The notes below the pieces were generated by a model. The model was not told the DNA's origin. It made no database searches and was given only the letters and a program-made list of their open reading frames with translations. From Palsa-504 sp963808615 (GTDB taxonomy: Bacteria > Actinomycetota > Actinomycetes > Streptosporangiales > Streptosporangiaceae), in assembly GCA_963808615.1 (NCBI GenBank), contig CAWEGV010000004.1, forward strand, positions 62,001-126,000: a DNA stretch of 64,000 nt, written 5' to 3'. How positions within the stretch are numbered: the first letter of the stretch is position 1; every line of letters starts with the position of its first letter. Positions 18,124 to 26,747 of this stretch are shown one piece after another. The position numbers and the translations under genes are program-made.

Positions 18124-19668
18124 GTGGCCTACCCGGCCCGAGCGGCGGGTCCCCTCGGCCCGGGGCCAGCAGATGAGCTCGCTCTGGCGGGACTGTGCCT
18201 GCGCCCGGATCCGGGCTCGCGGATGCTGGCGGGCGGAACGGTGCTGGCGGGCGGTTCCCCTATCCGGGTGCTCCGGCTCACGCCGGCCGGCGCCCGTCAC
18301 GTGGCCGGCTGGTGGTCCGGAACGCCGGTACCGGATAGCCGTAAGGCCCGCGCGCTGGCACGTCGCCTGCTCGATACCGGAATCGCTCATCCCGCGGAGA
18401 ACCTGGGAGCGCTGGAAGGTTCCTGCCCTCCGGAGGACGTCACGGTGGTGATCCCGGTCCGCGACCGGCACGCCGAGCTGGTCCGCTGTCTGGCCGGGCT
18501 GGCTCGGATGCCACGGGTGATCGTGGTCGATGACTGCTCCGCCGATCCGGCCACGATAGCGCGGATCGCGTCCGAAGCGGGAGCGCGCGTCGTGCGGCGG
18601 CCGGAAAATGGCGGGCCCGCCGCGGCCCGGAATACCGGCCTCGCCGCGGCGGACACGCCGCTGGTCGCGTTTGTTGACTCGGACTGCGTGCCCGGGCCCG
18701 GCTGGCTCGACGCACTTCTGCCGCACTTCGCGGACCCGGCAGTGGGCGCCGTCGCACCGCGGATCGTCCCGGATGCGCCCGGGCGGACCTGGCTGGCCCG
18801 GTACGAGGGGGCAAGTTCCACCCTCGACATGGGTGCGCGCGCCAGCATCGTCCGGCCGGGCGCGCGCGTCCCCTACGTGCCGGGAGCCGCCCTGGTGGTG
18901 AGGAGGACCGCAGCCGGGCCGGGTTTCGCCGAGAACATGCGGGTGGGAGAGGACGTCGACTTCATCTGGCGGCTCGCCGCATCCGGCTGGCGGGTACGCT
19001 ACGAGCCGGCCGCCACCATGCGGCATCAGCACCGGGTGCGGATGCGCGCCTGGTTCGCCCGGCGGAAGGATTACGGCACATCGGCTGCGGTCTTGGAACT
19101 GCGCCATCCCGGCGCGGTACGGCCGCTGTATGTATCCGGCTGGACCGCCCTGGCCTGGCTGGCCGCAGCATCCGGCCGCCCGGCTGCTGGCGCCGCTGTC
19201 ACCGGCGCCAGCATCGCCCTGCTGGCCCGGCGCCTGGCCCAGGTGACCGGTGAGGAATGGCCCCGTCCATCGGCCCGGACCGCCTGGCGGCTGGCGGTTC
19301 AGCTGGCCGGCGGCGGGACGCTCACGGCCGCCAGGCCCCTCGGCAGCGCCATTTCCCGGACCTGGTGGCCGGTAGCCTTGCCCGCGGCGGTCGCGGCGCG
19401 GCGGCTCCGGCTTCCGCTGGCCGCGCTGGTCCTCGCCCCGCCGCTGCTGGACTGGCTGGACCGGCGGCCGCCGCTTGACCCCGCGCGTTACGTCACCGCG
19501 CGGCTGCTCGACGACGTCGCGTACAGCCTGGGGGTCTGGCAAGGCTGCGCCGAACTGCGGACCGCCCGGCCGTTGCTGCCGCTGGTGGCTACGGGAAGCA
19601 AACCTCACCCGCCTCGCCTTACCCCTTCCCGCCGTCCTAGTGCTAAGTTCCTTAAAGGGTGTAAATAA
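18124..19668 (+). CDS. mftF: mycofactocin glycosyltransferase, 3' end altered by IS insertion
   Basis: A 514-residue family-2 glycosyltransferase that adds the beta-glucose chain to premycofactocin. GT-A motifs are VTVVIPVRDRHAEL, VVDDCSAD and FVDSDCVPGPGW; the C-terminal third has hydrophobic segments. GTG start 4 bases after the mftC1 stop. The IS element begins at 19640, so the last nine codons (AKFLKGCK and stop) are read from the IS end. The conserved MftF tail (GVWQGCAELRTARPLLPLV) is intact upstream, so activity may survive. Confidence 0.92.
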   Translation: MAYPARAAGPLGPGPADELALAGLCLRPDPGSRMLAGGTVLAGGSPIRVLRLTPAGARHVAGWWSGTPVPDSRKARALARRLLDTGIAHPAENLGALEGSCPPEDVTVVIPVRDRHAELVRCLAGLARMPRVIVVDDCSADPATIARIASEAGARVVRRPENGGPAAARNTGLAAADTPLVAFVDSDCVPGPGWLDALLPHFADPAVGAVAPRIVPDAPGRTWLARYEGASSTLDMGARASIVRPGARVPYVPGAALVVRRTAAGPGFAENMRVGEDVDFIWRLAASGWRVRYEPAATMRHQHRVRMRAWFARRKDYGTSAAVLELRHPGAVRPLYVSGWTALAWLAAASGRPAAGAAVTGASIALLARRLAQVTGEEWPRPSARTAWRLAVQLAGGGTLTAARPLGSAISRTWWPVALPAAVAARRLRLPLAALVLAPPLLDWLDRRPPLDPARYVTARLLDDVAYSLGVWQGCAELRTARPLLPLVATGSKPHPPRLTPSRRPSAKFLKGCK

Positions 19669-20826
19669 AGCGTCGGCGGTAGGAGCGTGGCTTGGGCTGG
19701 GGTCGTCCCCAGATCCAGGGCCGGGCGCGGGCGTTGAGCTGGGCGGTGGCCACCCAGGTGGCGTGGGCGATCTCGTCGGGGTCGGCGAAGGACTGCCCGG
19801 CCAGCGCCTGGCGACGGAAGATCCGCCACCAGGCCTCCTGCAGGTTCAGCCAGCAGGCGCCCTTGGGGATGAAGGCGTGCCGGATGCGGGGATGGCCGTC
19901 CAGCCAGGCCCGGGTGCTCTTGCTGTCGTGGCTGGAGAGGTTATCGGTGATCACGTAGAGGGTGCCTTCGGGGTTGGCCTGCTCGGCCAGCTGCAGGAAG
20001 TCCTGGTAGAAGGCGCTGTTGCGGGACGAGGCGCATAGGGTGATCGCCTGCCCGTCGGCGACGCGCAGCCCGCCGTAGACCCAGGTCTTCTCCGGGCCGC
20101 GGGAGTACTCCAGCGGCGCCTTGATCCGGTGCCCGCCGGGTGACCAGCCGGGTGCGGGCGGGAAGGTGCGCGGGATCACCGGGCCTAGTTCATCGGCGCA
20201 GATCACCGTGGAGCCCGGCGGCGGGGCGGTGTAGAGCTCCACGATGCGAGTCCTTTTGGGGCGAACTCCGGGTCGGTGCTCGTCGCCCAGCTGCGGGTCC
20301 GGCGCCAGCGCACCTTCTCGGCCAGCAGGATCCGCCGGACCTGGCTGCGCCGCACCTGGATGCCGGCGTCCCGGGCCGCCTGGGCGAGAGTATCCAGGGT
20401 CCACTGCGCCGGCCCGCGCTCATCGTCAGCGGACAGCTCCCCGGCCCCGTCGCGGTCGAGGCGCCCGGGTGGCACCGACCGGGCCAGCGCGATGATCCGC
20501 GACCGCTCCGCCTCGGTGATCCGCCGCTTGCGCCCGGCGCCGGGCCGGTCACCGAGCCCGTCGAGGCCGGCCGCGTTGAACCGGTGCAGCCACCGGCGCA
20601 CCGTGTTCTCATGGCAGCCGACCTCGGCCGCGATCGCGGGGACAGCCAGCCCGTCCCAGCTCAACGCAATGATCCGGGCCCGCTCGATCCAGTCCGCCGG
20701 GGCATGCCTGGCACCCGCGAGCCCGCGGATCTTCCTGCTCTCGCCGTCATCCAGCGGCGGCCGCGCCCTCACGAACTTCGGCACGGAACTCGCCTCCCAT
20801 ACCCGGCCTGCGCTCCCGCTACCCAT
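19652..20826 (-). CDS. IS630-family transposase made by -1 frameshifting
   Basis: The first frame (20826-20203) holds the helix-turn-helix part (GCHENTVRRWLHRFN). The second frame (to 19652) holds the DDE catalytic core: ICADELGP, VITDNLSSHDS, and PKGACWLNLQEAWW. At 20260-20254 the message reads C-CCA-AAA in the first frame, a canonical X-XXY-YYZ slippery heptamer. A -1 slip there joins the frames exactly within PEFAPK/RTRIVEL. The likely start is a GTG before PKFVRARPP rather than the first codon. Confidence 0.85.
20254..20260 (-). other. -1 ribosomal frameshift site
   Basis: The slippery heptamer CCCCAAA-type site (read C-CCA-AAA in the upstream transposase frame), followed by GG, lies in the middle of the two-frame overlap. 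A-site and P-site re-pairing gives CCC-AAA in the -1 frame, as expected for programmed frameshifting in insertion sequences. I did not identify a downstream stimulatory structure. Confidence 0.65.
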
Positions 20827-20983
20827 ACTAATCTAACTACTTAAAGAGGAACTTAGCACTAGTAGTACTTTGTTAGGTCGGTGTAAGGGCGGCGGCGAGC
20901 CGGGCGGGGGTACAGGCTGGCAGCACAAGGGGGCAGGCGCCGAGCGTCGTTTGGCCGGCTGGCGGGCAACGAGTTCATCGGAG

Positions 20984-22117
20984 TCATCCGGGCGGCGGCG
21001 AGCCGCCTGGCGGCGCGGGGGGTGGCGGGACTGGCTCCTTGGGGACCTCGGCGGGCGGCTGCCCGTGCGTCATGGTCGTGTAGTACTGGCGGTAGATGAT
21101 CTTGTACAGGGGGATCCACCGGGGGATGCGGTTGATGCCCGGGATCCACGGCGCGAACATGGGCAGCAGGAACCCGGCCACGATCATGAGCAGGCCGACG
21201 TCCAGGTCCAGGTTGGGGTTGTTCGAGGCCAGCGCGGGGATCTGGTACATCCCGGAGTACAGCCACAGCCAGACCTGGCCGGGGAAGTTCCACAGCTCGT
21301 TCATGACGCCCCACTGCGAGCCGGCCACGCCCTGGGCCTGCGCGATGGTGTACCACAGCGTGCCGTCGCTGAAGAACATCGTCGCCATGGTGGTGTTCGT
21401 GCTCAGCTGCTGCTGGCTGCCCTGGAAGTACCCGTCCAGGCTGCCGTTGTCCGCGATGGCCAGCTCGGCCGCGATGATGACCGGGACCGGGCCGTAGTTG
21501 CCCGCCGTGACCGTGATCGAGGTGGGCGTGACCTTCGCGCTGCTGGCCGACAGCGCCTTGGCGTAGTTGTTCAGCCACGTCATCTGCTGGGACGAGGCGA
21601 CCTGGTCGGCCGGCGCGCCGGGCGCCAGGTCGCCGCCGGCCGCCTTGTACCGGGTCACCGCGGCCGCGACGGCCGGGCTGGACGGCGCGGCGAGCTGAGA
21701 GACCGGGGCCAGCACGAAATCGCTGGCGGTGTTGATCGGCAGGGTCAGGCCGAAGATCGCCTTGGCGATCTCGGCCGGCTTGATCCCGATGAACTCCTGG
21801 GAGGCCCCGGTGGTCGTGTTGAACGGCGGGCCATATCCTGCCGTCGCGGTCCCGCCCGCCAGCTCCTGCACCGCCGTCGTAGCGAAGTCCGACGGGGCGT
21901 TGACATCCCAGTACTTGGCGCTGAACGCCTGACCGGCCGGGGATTTCGGCGCGCCCGGATAGGTGAGGCCGCCGTTCGGGGACGCCCACAGGCTCGCGGC
22001 CAGGATGCACAGCAGCGCGACGAAGATGACCGCGATCGTGCCCTCGGTGATCAGGTCGTAGGGGCGCTCCGGGCCCCGCCAGGTGCGCAGCGGGTGGCGT
22101 TTGGTGTGCGCTGCCAT
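20984..22117 (-). CDS. membrane protein linked to cytochrome b, 377 aa, function unknown
   Basis: One membrane helix near the N-terminus (about residues 26-46) precedes an extracytoplasmic domain of about 230 residues. A C-terminal hydrophobic part follows (LLMIVAGFLLPMFAPWIPG) with a short Pro-rich tail. The last part resembles the final helices of cytochrome-b C-terminal subunits, but the large Ala/Ser/Thr-rich exterior domain does not. No CxxCH heme c motif is visible. It starts 10 bases after the stop of the cytochrome-b N-domain gene, so it is probably a partner subunit. Confidence 0.7.
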   Translation of the reverse strand: MAAHTKRHPLRTWRGPERPYDLITEGTIAVIFVALLCILAASLWASPNGGLTYPGAPKSPAGQAFSAKYWDVNAPSDFATTAVQELAGGTATAGYGPPFNTTTGASQEFIGIKPAEIAKAIFGLTLPINTASDFVLAPVSQLAAPSSPAVAAAVTRYKAAGGDLAPGAPADQVASSQQMTWLNNYAKALSASSAKVTPTSITVTAGNYGPVPVIIAAELAIADNGSLDGYFQGSQQQLSTNTTMATMFFSDGTLWYTIAQAQGVAGSQWGVMNELWNFPGQVWLWLYSGMYQIPALASNNPNLDLDVGLLMIVAGFLLPMFAPWIPGINRIPRWIPLYKIIYRQYYTTMTHGQPPAEVPKEPVPPPPAPPGGSPPPG

Positions 22118-22127
22118 CTGCGTCTCC

Positions 22128-22847
22128 TCAGCTGACTTCCGCCGGGTGGCCCGGCTCGTCTTCTGGGACCTCGAGGTCCTCCGCGCCGGGCGGCGGGGCC
22201 ACGCCCCGGCGCCGGATCAGGGCGATGTGAACCGACACGACGAACAGCAGCAACGCCGTGGTGAACACCACGTGCATGGTGATCTGCTGGCCCGTGTTCA
22301 TCATGTTCCAGATCGCGCCGATGCCCAGCGCGTTGAACGCGTCCTTGGCCTGCTGGCCGATCCACTGGCTGTCCCAGTTGGTCATGATCAGGAAGCCGGT
22401 AAACGAGGTCAGGATGGAAAGGATGAACGCGAGCACCCCGGTGATCCAGGTCCAGCCGCGCCCGCCGCGCCAGCCCATGGTGAAGAAGTTGGTGATGAAA
22501 TGCACGGCCATGAACAAGAACATGGCCTGGACGCTCCAGAAATGAATGCTGTTCATGAACGCGCCGAAGCTATTCGTGTGCCAGAACGAGACCCCGCCCA
22601 GCGCGAGGATCGCGCCGCTGATGACCGCGCAGATGAGCCCCGCCAGCGTCAGCACACCCATCGTGTACAGCACCGAGGAGACGTAGGCCGGCTCCCGATC
22701 GGGAAGCATCTTGCGCAACGGGAAATTGCGCACCAGGTAGCCGCGCAGCCACGGGCTCGGCCGGGCCCAGGAGAACGTCCCGGTCCCCGCGGCGTTCGTC
22801 TCCGGATCCGGTCCTGCCGGCACCGGGGCCGGGACCTGCGCGCTCAT
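22128..22847 (-). CDS. cytochrome b N-terminal domain protein (di-heme)
   Basis: A 239-residue, four-helix cytochrome b of the bc1/b6f N-terminal type. Two histidine pairs on two helices could hold two b hemes: one in SIHFWSVQAMFLFMAVHF, the other in MHVVFTTALLLFVVSVHIAL. A GWRGGRGWTWITG loop lies between. There is no Rieske iron-sulfur protein or c1 gene beside it, so it is not a standard bc complex. Its start overlaps the preceding small gene by 4 bases (ATGA). Confidence 0.85.
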   Translation of the reverse strand: MSAQVPAPVPAGPDPETNAAGTGTFSWARPSPWLRGYLVRNFPLRKMLPDREPAYVSSVLYTMGVLTLAGLICAVISGAILALGGVSFWHTNSFGAFMNSIHFWSVQAMFLFMAVHFITNFFTMGWRGGRGWTWITGVLAFILSILTSFTGFLIMTNWDSQWIGQQAKDAFNALGIGAIWNMMNTGQQITMHVVFTTALLLFVVSVHIALIRRRGVAPPPGAEDLEVPEDEPGHPAEVS

Positions 22848-23035
22848 CGCCCGTGCCTCCTCGTGGTGGCCTTCCCGCCTGGAAGGTTGACGAACATCCC
22901 GACCACGAAGATCAGCACCACCAGGCCCATCTCGATGAGATTGCTGATCTTGAGGAAAAACCAGCTGAAGGTAACGGCGTGATAACCGCCGTTACCCACC
23001 AGGTCCCACACCGGTCCCCACAACTGATTGATCAT
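22844..23035 (-). CDS. small single-helix membrane protein, 63 aa
   Basis: The start ATG at 23035 overlaps the stop of the upstream 62-residue gene, giving MINQLWGPVWDLVGNGGYHA. One helix follows (FLKISNLIEMGLVVLIFVVGMFV) and then a basic tail. It is translationally coupled on both sides by ATGA overlaps and is thus probably a small subunit or assembly factor of the same cytochrome-b complex. The family is not recognised. Confidence 0.65.
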   Translation of the reverse strand: MINQLWGPVWDLVGNGGYHAVTFSWFFLKISNLIEMGLVVLIFVVGMFVNLPGGKATTRRHGR

Positions 23036-23220
23036 CCTGCCCGCCCTTCCGATCGGCCGATCCAGAGCAGCCCGCACCGTTTTACCGCGTGGTGACCGTG
23101 CTCATCGTCCACCCCGAAGACGTTCGCCATCATCCAATCTGGATGATTTTCGCCGAAACGAAACACGCCGGGGAGGCTCTTAGCGAGGTGCTGTGTCTGC
23201 CCAGGGAGCTGTTTCGCCAT
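23032..23220 (-). CDS. small soluble protein, 62 aa, in the cytochrome-b operon
   Basis: A strong ribosome-binding site (GGAAGAGG) precedes the ATG and lies directly after the PhaB stop; the stop overlaps the next start by 4 bases. The product is polar, with clustered His and Asp (GVDDEHGHHAVKRC) and one Cys, and no membrane helix. The family is not recognised. The tight coupling says that it is a real gene of this operon. Confidence 0.6.
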   Translation of the reverse strand: MAKQLPGQTQHLAKSLPGVFRFGENHPDWMMANVFGVDDEHGHHAVKRCGLLWIGRSEGRAG

Positions 23221-23232
23221 GAATCCTCTTCC

Positions 23233-24075
23233 TTACATGTCCAGGCCGCCGTTGACGGCCCAGATCTGCCCGGTGATGTAGGCGGACGCGTCTGCCGCCA
23301 GGAAACAGACCACCCGGGCGATCTCCTCGGGCGCGCCGAGGCGGCCGACCGGGATCTGGGCCCGGATCCGGTCCAGCACCTTGTCCGGGATGGTGTCCAT
23401 CATGCCGGTGGCGATGAAGCCGGGCGTGACCGCGTTGACGGTCAGCCCGATCCCGTCCCCGACCGGGTGCTGGGCCCGGCCGAGCTGGAAAATAGCCTCG
23501 CGCGCCAGCAACTTGGTCAGCCCGAACAGGCCGGACTTGGAGGCGGCATAGTTCACCTGGCCGATGTTGCCGGTCTCGCCGATGACCGAGGACACGTTGA
23601 TGATCCGGCCGCTGCCGCGGCCGATCATGTGCTCGACCGCGGCCTGGGCCATGAAGAAGGCGCCGGACAGGTTGACCGCGATGACCTTATGCCAGTCTTC
23701 CTCAGTCATCTTGGCCACGGTCCGGTCAATAGTGATGCCGGCATTGTTCACCAGGATGTCGACCCGGCCATGCTGGTCGATCACCTCGTGCACCACCCGC
23801 CGGCAGTCATCAGACTGACCGATGTTTCCCTTGTGCACGGTGATCCGCCGACCTGGATAGTGGGCGGCCATGTCGGCCAGGAACTTCTCGACGGCCTCAT
23901 CGCCGTGCCAGTAGCCGGCCGCCACGTCCGCGCCCTCGTCAGCCAGGCTGCGGCAGATGGCGGCGCCGATGCCGCGGGTGCCGCCCGTGACCAGGGCCAC
24001 CCGCCCCTGGACCTGGCCCGGACGCGGCCGCTGTGCTTGCTCTTGCCTGTCCTGCTGGGACCGTACAGTAGTCAT
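23233..24075 (-). CDS. phaB: SDR-family acetoacetyl-CoA reductase-like protein
   Basis: A 280-residue short-chain dehydrogenase. NAD(P)-binding TGGTRGIGAAIC is near residue 35 and NNAGIT marks the dinucleotide site. The catalytic Ser lies in INVSSVIGETGN and Tyr/Lys in YAASKSG. GNIGQVNYAASKSG is the wording of PhaB/acetoacetyl-CoA reductases, which make 3-hydroxybutyryl-CoA from acetoacetyl-CoA. The ATG at 24075 is chosen; the longer frame upstream is not conserved. About 30 extra Gln/Arg-rich residues precede the fold. A thiolase that could supply its substrate is at 46638. Confidence 0.8.
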   Translation of the reverse strand: MTTVRSQQDRQEQAQRPRPGQVQGRVALVTGGTRGIGAAICRSLADEGADVAAGYWHGDEAVEKFLADMAAHYPGRRITVHKGNIGQSDDCRRVVHEVIDQHGRVDILVNNAGITIDRTVAKMTEEDWHKVIAVNLSGAFFMAQAAVEHMIGRGSGRIINVSSVIGETGNIGQVNYAASKSGLFGLTKLLAREAIFQLGRAQHPVGDGIGLTVNAVTPGFIATGMMDTIPDKVLDRIRAQIPVGRLGAPEEIARVVCFLAADASAYITGQIWAVNGGLDM

Positions 24076-24244
24076 CGCGTGATTCCCGCCTCGTGTATGG
24101 CTGCTGGTTTCCTTCCTCCGTTGCACGACATCGGGCCTGCGCTTGCTGACTGCGCGGGCGACGGCGCCGACGATCCGGTGTGAAGCCTCACGTGAGGGAG
24201 TCCTGGTCCTTGAGGCGCGCGGTGCCCGATGCACAGGTGCCTGA

Positions 24245-25123
24245 TCACGGCGGGTCGCCCGCAGCGAGAAAGCCGTGGCGCCGCAGATACTCAAGCAGTT
24301 CGTCGGCGCCCTGGCCAGGGGACAGCGGGCCACGCACAGTGGGCGGGGTGCGTTCCACGAGCGCTCCGGTCAGCTCCAGCATCCTGCGCAGCGCCGAACC
24401 GGACGGACCCGCGAGCTCGCGCGGCCGGGGCCGGTAGGGATGGGCGCCCATGACCCGGACCCGCTGCGCGGCGCTGGCCGCCGGCGTGCGCACCACCGGA
24501 ATGGCGGCGTGCCCGCTGGCCAGCGTGGCGGGCAGCCCGGCCCGGCGGAGACGTACTCCGGCCGCCTCGACGGACACCACGGCGGGTCGCCGCACCAGCA
24601 GGACCTCGCGGCGACCGCCGTCCAGGCGGCGGTGCACCCGCAGCACGCCGTCGTCCTCGGGTTCCATCCGCACGACCCCCAGGACCTGCGACGCGTCGAG
24701 CGCCGCGGCGAGGAATGCGGGAAACGAGCCGGTACCCCGGTCGGCCGAACGGTCGCCGCACAACACCAGGTCCGGCACTCCGTAGCGCTGGCGCAAGGCC
24801 GCGGCGAGCGCGGCGGCGGATTCCGGCCCGCCCACCAGGTCGGCCGGGCGCGGGCCCGCTGCCCGACCAGGCGGCTCGACCCGGAGTGCCTCCGCCGCGC
24901 CAGCCGCCAGGGCGTCCCGCAGCATCGCGTCCGCTTCGGCGGGGCCGACCGTGGCCGCGACCACCCGGGCATCCCACCGCTGCGCCAGGCGCAGCGCGTG
25001 CTCCAGGGCCGCTAGCTCCGACAGGCTCGGCCCGCGGTCGTGGCGGTCGGCACTGACCGCCCCGGTGAGCGGGTCGACCTCGGCCTGCTGCCAGGACCAG
25101 CCCAGGGCCGCCACGACCGTCAT
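24245..25123 (-). CDS. mycofactocin-associated electron transfer flavoprotein, beta (FixA-like)
   Basis: About 292 residues of ETF-beta type. VLCGDRSADRGTGSFPAFLAAAL is the adenine-nucleotide-binding segment and SALRRMLELTGALVE lies near the end. It forms a heterodimer with the FixB-like protein (26740-27732) and carries electrons from dehydrogenases to a quinone reductase. The sequence is divergent from housekeeping ETF-beta. It starts 6 bases after the ferredoxin gene, with a GGAAGGGATGAGG leader, so the four fix-like genes form one unit within the mft2 operon. Confidence 0.8.
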   Translation of the reverse strand: MTVVAALGWSWQQAEVDPLTGAVSADRHDRGPSLSELAALEHALRLAQRWDARVVAATVGPAEADAMLRDALAAGAAEALRVEPPGRAAGPRPADLVGGPESAAALAAALRQRYGVPDLVLCGDRSADRGTGSFPAFLAAALDASQVLGVVRMEPEDDGVLRVHRRLDGGRREVLLVRRPAVVSVEAAGVRLRRAGLPATLASGHAAIPVVRTPAASAAQRVRVMGAHPYRPRPRELAGPSGSALRRMLELTGALVERTPPTVRGPLSPGQGADELLEYLRRHGFLAAGDPP

Positions 25124-25129
25124 GATCCC

Positions 25130-25420
25130 TCATCCCTTCCGGAACACAACGCCGTCGCCGCCGGCGGGGTAGGTCCAGGTGATGGCACCCTCGCCGTTGC
25201 ATACCTGATAGCAGGTCCCGCATTCGAAGCACTGCTCGTAGTTGAACAGGATGCCGCCGTCGGCGGTAGGCACGAACAGGCCGGCCGGGCAGGCGTGCAC
25301 GCAGTCCTTGGTCGTGCAGGAGCGGCAGATATCGGAGTCCACGGTGATGTGCGCCCGTTCTCCGACCCGGAACTCCACCGTGGACATCCGCTCATCGAAC
25401 GCCACTGCCGGGTAACTCAT
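25130..25420 (-). CDS. FixX-like 4Fe-4S ferredoxin
   Basis: A 96-residue ferredoxin-like protein. It has cysteines in CRSCTTKDCVHACP and CFECGTCYQVC, enough for one or two clusters, and ends in ITWTYPAGGDGVVF, the FixX-type C-terminus. It works with the FixC flavoprotein as an ETF:quinone oxidoreductase. The ATG at 25420 is chosen because the longer frame upstream lies inside fixC. It is 13 bases after the fixC stop. Confidence 0.85.
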   Translation of the reverse strand: MSYPAVAFDERMSTVEFRVGERAHITVDSDICRSCTTKDCVHACPAGLFVPTADGGILFNYEQCFECGTCYQVCNGEGAITWTYPAGGDGVVFRKG

Positions 25421-25433
25421 CGATCTCGCCCCC

Positions 25434-26747
25434 TCATCGGAATGCCCGCAGCGCCTGCCAGCCGTCGCGGGCCAGATGCCGCAGCCGGACCTCATTAAGG
25501 CGGACCGCGCGGAAGAACTCCCTGGCCATCCCGAGCTTGGGGTTCGGGTTGGTGACGGTGAAGATCTGCTCGACGAAATCGCAGGCCAGGCCGGGGTATT
25601 CCTGCTGCATCCGGTCGGCGAGCACGATGTCCGCCGCATTGCGCAGCCGCTTGTGGTCGGCGAGCACGAAACTCCCCTCCAGCCGGCGCCGGTAGCCCGC
25701 CAGCGCGTGAGCGGAGGTGTCGCCGGCCGCGATCGCCTCGGCGGCGGTCCGCCCGGCCGCCAGCCCGGCGCCGATCGCGAAGTTGACTCCCTCCAGCCAC
25801 AGCCCGGCCGCCAGGCACATGGACGCGGCGTCGCCGGCCACGAGCATGCCGTCGATGGCCAGCCGCGGCATGGCGCGGTACCCGCCTTCGGGGACCAGGT
25901 GCGCGGAGTACTCCTTCAGCTCCGCGCCCCGCAGGTACGGGGCGATCGCGGGGTGCGCCTTGACGGCGGCGATGAGCTCCTCGGGTCGTATCTTGGCCTT
26001 GGCCAGCCCGGTAACCCCGACCACCACGCCCACGCTGACCGTGTCGAGGTTGGTGTACAGGAAACCGCCGCCAGGGATCCCGCTCGTGCAGCCGACCATC
26101 TCGATGTCCAGGCCCTGGTCGCCCACCAGTCCGAAGCGCTCCCCTATCACCTCGCGCGGCAGCGCGAGGGTTTCCTTGACGCCCAGGGTGGTGTGGGCCG
26201 GGGAGGTGCGCGGGAGCAGCCCGGCCTCCTTGGCCAGGAACGAGTTCACCCCGTCGCAAGCGATCACGACCCTGGCCCGGATGTCGCCGTCGGGCCGGTC
26301 GGTGCGCACGCCGGCGATCCGGCCCGAGGAGTCCCGCAGCAAGCCCGTGGCCACCGTCGAGGTGACCAGCCGGGCGCCGGCCGCGACCGCCTTTCCGGCC
26401 AGCCAGGAGTCGAAGTCGGCGCGGTAGGTGGTCATCCCGTTGTAGGGCGGGCGGTCCCAGGCGCTGGTGCGGTAGTCCACGGTCAGCGCCTGGGTCGGCG
26501 TCATCAGCATGGTGGACCGGCGGGTCACCCAGCGCTGTACCGGCACCTCAGTCCACCACTGCGGCACGACCTCGTCGAGGATCCGGCCGTACACCACGCC
26601 GCCGTAGACGTTTTTCGCGCCGGGGAAGGCGCCGCGCTCCACCAGGACCACATCACGGCCGGCCCGGGCCAGCTCAAGCGCCGCCGCCGAGCCCGCGGGG
26701 CCGGCGCCCACGACGACCGCGTCAACGGTCATGACGTCATCAGGCAT
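25434..26747 (-). CDS. FixC-like FAD oxidoreductase (ETF:quinone oxidoreductase)
   Basis: A 437-residue protein. The FAD motif GAGPAGSAAALELARAG is at residues 14-30, and AGDAASMCLAAGLWLEGVNF is the second FAD contact, typical of FixC/geranylgeranyl-reductase-like flavoproteins. It should accept electrons from the FixAB-like pair and hand them, with FixX, to quinone at the membrane. The start overlaps the end of the FixB-like gene by 8 bases. The length is normal for FixC. Confidence 0.87.
   Translation of the reverse strand: MPDDVMTVDAVVVGAGPAGSAAALELARAGRDVVLVERGAFPGAKNVYGGVVYGRILDEVVPQWWTEVPVQRWVTRRSTMLMTPTQALTVDYRTSAWDRPPYNGMTTYRADFDSWLAGKAVAAGARLVTSTVATGLLRDSSGRIAGVRTDRPDGDIRARVVIACDGVNSFLAKEAGLLPRTSPAHTTLGVKETLALPREVIGERFGLVGDQGLDIEMVGCTSGIPGGGFLYTNLDTVSVGVVVGVTGLAKAKIRPEELIAAVKAHPAIAPYLRGAELKEYSAHLVPEGGYRAMPRLAIDGMLVAGDAASMCLAAGLWLEGVNFAIGAGLAAGRTAAEAIAAGDTSAHALAGYRRRLEGSFVLADHKRLRNAADIVLADRMQQEYPGLACDFVEQIFTVTNPNPKLGMAREFFRAVRLNEVRLRHLARDGWQALRAFR

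Larger units (their letters stand above)
19640..20859 (-). mobile_element. IS630-family insertion sequence, 1220 bp
   Basis: The element is bounded by inverted repeats that begin GTGCTAAGTTCCT at both ends (left 19640-19652; right read on the minus strand from 20859). A TA dinucleotide flanks each side (19638-19639 and 20860-20861), the target duplication of the IS630/Tc1 group. It carries one transposase in two overlapping frames. It sits at the very 3' end of mftF and about 125 bases beyond the end of the minus-strand membrane-protein gene at 20984. Both ends look complete, so it may still be mobile. Confidence 0.88.

Noticed and set aside
20859..22010. 383-residue frame overlapping the 377-residue membrane protein
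   Set aside because: Arg/Gly/Pro-rich frame with no hydrophobic segments, out of phase with a gene that has clear helices and a coupled start.
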